From positions 1-15,110 of the forward strand of contig NZ_LWBS01000471.1 in assembly GCF_001652265.1 (NCBI RefSeq): DNA of 15,110 bases, in the 5' to 3' direction. This document shows, piece after piece, positions 14,890 through 15,110 of this stretch (positions are counted from its first letter, which is position 1; each line of letters starts with the position of its first letter). Both the position numbers and the translations under genes were made by a program. This DNA comes from Rhizobium leguminosarum. GTDB lineage: Bacteria > Pseudomonadota > Alphaproteobacteria > Rhizobiales > Rhizobiaceae. A model generated the notes under the pieces. The model had not been told where the DNA came from. It saw nothing but the letters and a program-made list of their open reading frames with translations, and searched no databases.

Positions 14890-15110
14890 ATGAAGCCATT
14901 TACTTTCCAAACCCCGTCCAACATCATTATCGAGGCAGGCGCGTCCAGCAAGATCGCCGACTTCTTCAAGGGCTACAAGGCCGCCCATGTGCTGCTCGTC
15001 ACCGACGAGGGCGTACGGGCGGCCGGGCTGACGCGCAATGCGGAAGCGGCGATTGCCGAAGCCGGCATCGCGCTCACCGTGTTCGACGGCGTGGTCGTCG
15101 ACGCGCCGTC
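14890..15110 (+). CDS. Iron-containing alcohol dehydrogenase, N-terminal part
   Basis: An open frame starts at ATG 14890 (MKPFTFQTPSNIIIEAGASS) and runs off the window. F-x-x-P-x-x-I-x-x-x-x-G at the start, then AAHVLLVTDEGVRAAGL, AEAAIAEAGIALTVFDGVV and VDAPS, are the nucleotide-binding N-terminal half of the iron-containing alcohol dehydrogenase family (NAD(P)-dependent, group III). The metal ligands lie beyond the window. GAGGGA precedes the ATG. It lies 146 bases after the stop of the thiamine-diphosphate gene; if that stop is a mutation, the original frame would end at a TGA overlapping this ATG (ATGA). The two genes probably form one operon that makes and reduces a carbonyl compound, which is inference. 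Confidence 0.8.
   Translation, partial: MKPFTFQTPSNIIIEAGASSKIADFFKGYKAAHVLLVTDEGVRAAGLTRNAEAAIAEAGIALTVFDGVVVDAP

Overview
This window is part of the symbiotic nitrogen-fixation region of an alphaproteobacterial rhizobium, probably on a symbiotic plasmid or symbiosis island. The evidence is the core order, read on the minus strand from right to left: fixA-fixB-fixC-fixX-nifA-nifB-fdxN-fixU(nifT). The NifA carries the rhizobial oxygen-sensing cysteine motif, and the NifA and NifB sequences look most like the Rhizobium/Mesorhizobium type as far as I can recall them; I cannot name a species. Insertion-sequence debris, a DUF982 protein (a family largely confined to rhizobia) and several broken genes fit an accessory replicon.

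Layout. Bases 1-127 are the right end of an IS66-family element. A small DUF982 gene follows on the plus strand (244-573). A class I methyltransferase with an N-terminal winged helix is on the minus strand (665-1714). Then comes the nif/fix block on the minus strand: fixU (1851-2057), fdxN, nifB, nifA, fixX, fixC, fixB, fixA (to 9615). There is no recognisable nifZ between fdxN and fixU. Upstream of fixA lie a thioredoxin-fold (TlpA-like) gene whose C-terminal part is frameshifted and cut off, and a 62-codon ORF translationally coupled to it.

The unusual part is 9.58-13.08 kb. The fixA promoter region is present three times: in front of fixA (9582-9699), in the same orientation at about 10732-10848 together with an internally deleted fixA remnant, and inverted at about 12696-13035. 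The second and third copies are the inner ends of a roughly 340 bp imperfect inverted repeat (10797-11136 and 12696-13035). Each arm carries a complete NifA-type promoter: a TGT-N10-ACA upstream activator site and a -24/-12 sigma-54 element with GG-N10-GC spacing. The promoters point outward. The left one reads toward the coupled ORF, the TlpA-like gene and fixABCX. The right one reads into a plus-strand thiamine-diphosphate enzyme (acetolactate-synthase-like) followed by an iron-containing alcohol dehydrogenase that runs off the window. The 1.5 kb between the arms holds no gene I recognise.

How it works together (inference). NifA with sigma-54, under low oxygen in the nodule, would activate fixABCX (electron bifurcation to ferredoxin/flavodoxin for nitrogenase), nifB (FeMo-cofactor precursor), fdxN (ferredoxin for NifB) and, through the copied promoter, the diphosphate-enzyme/dehydrogenase pair. 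As written, the thiamine-diphosphate gene has an N-terminal frameshift and an apparent early stop, so the captured operon may be decaying, or the sequence may contain errors.
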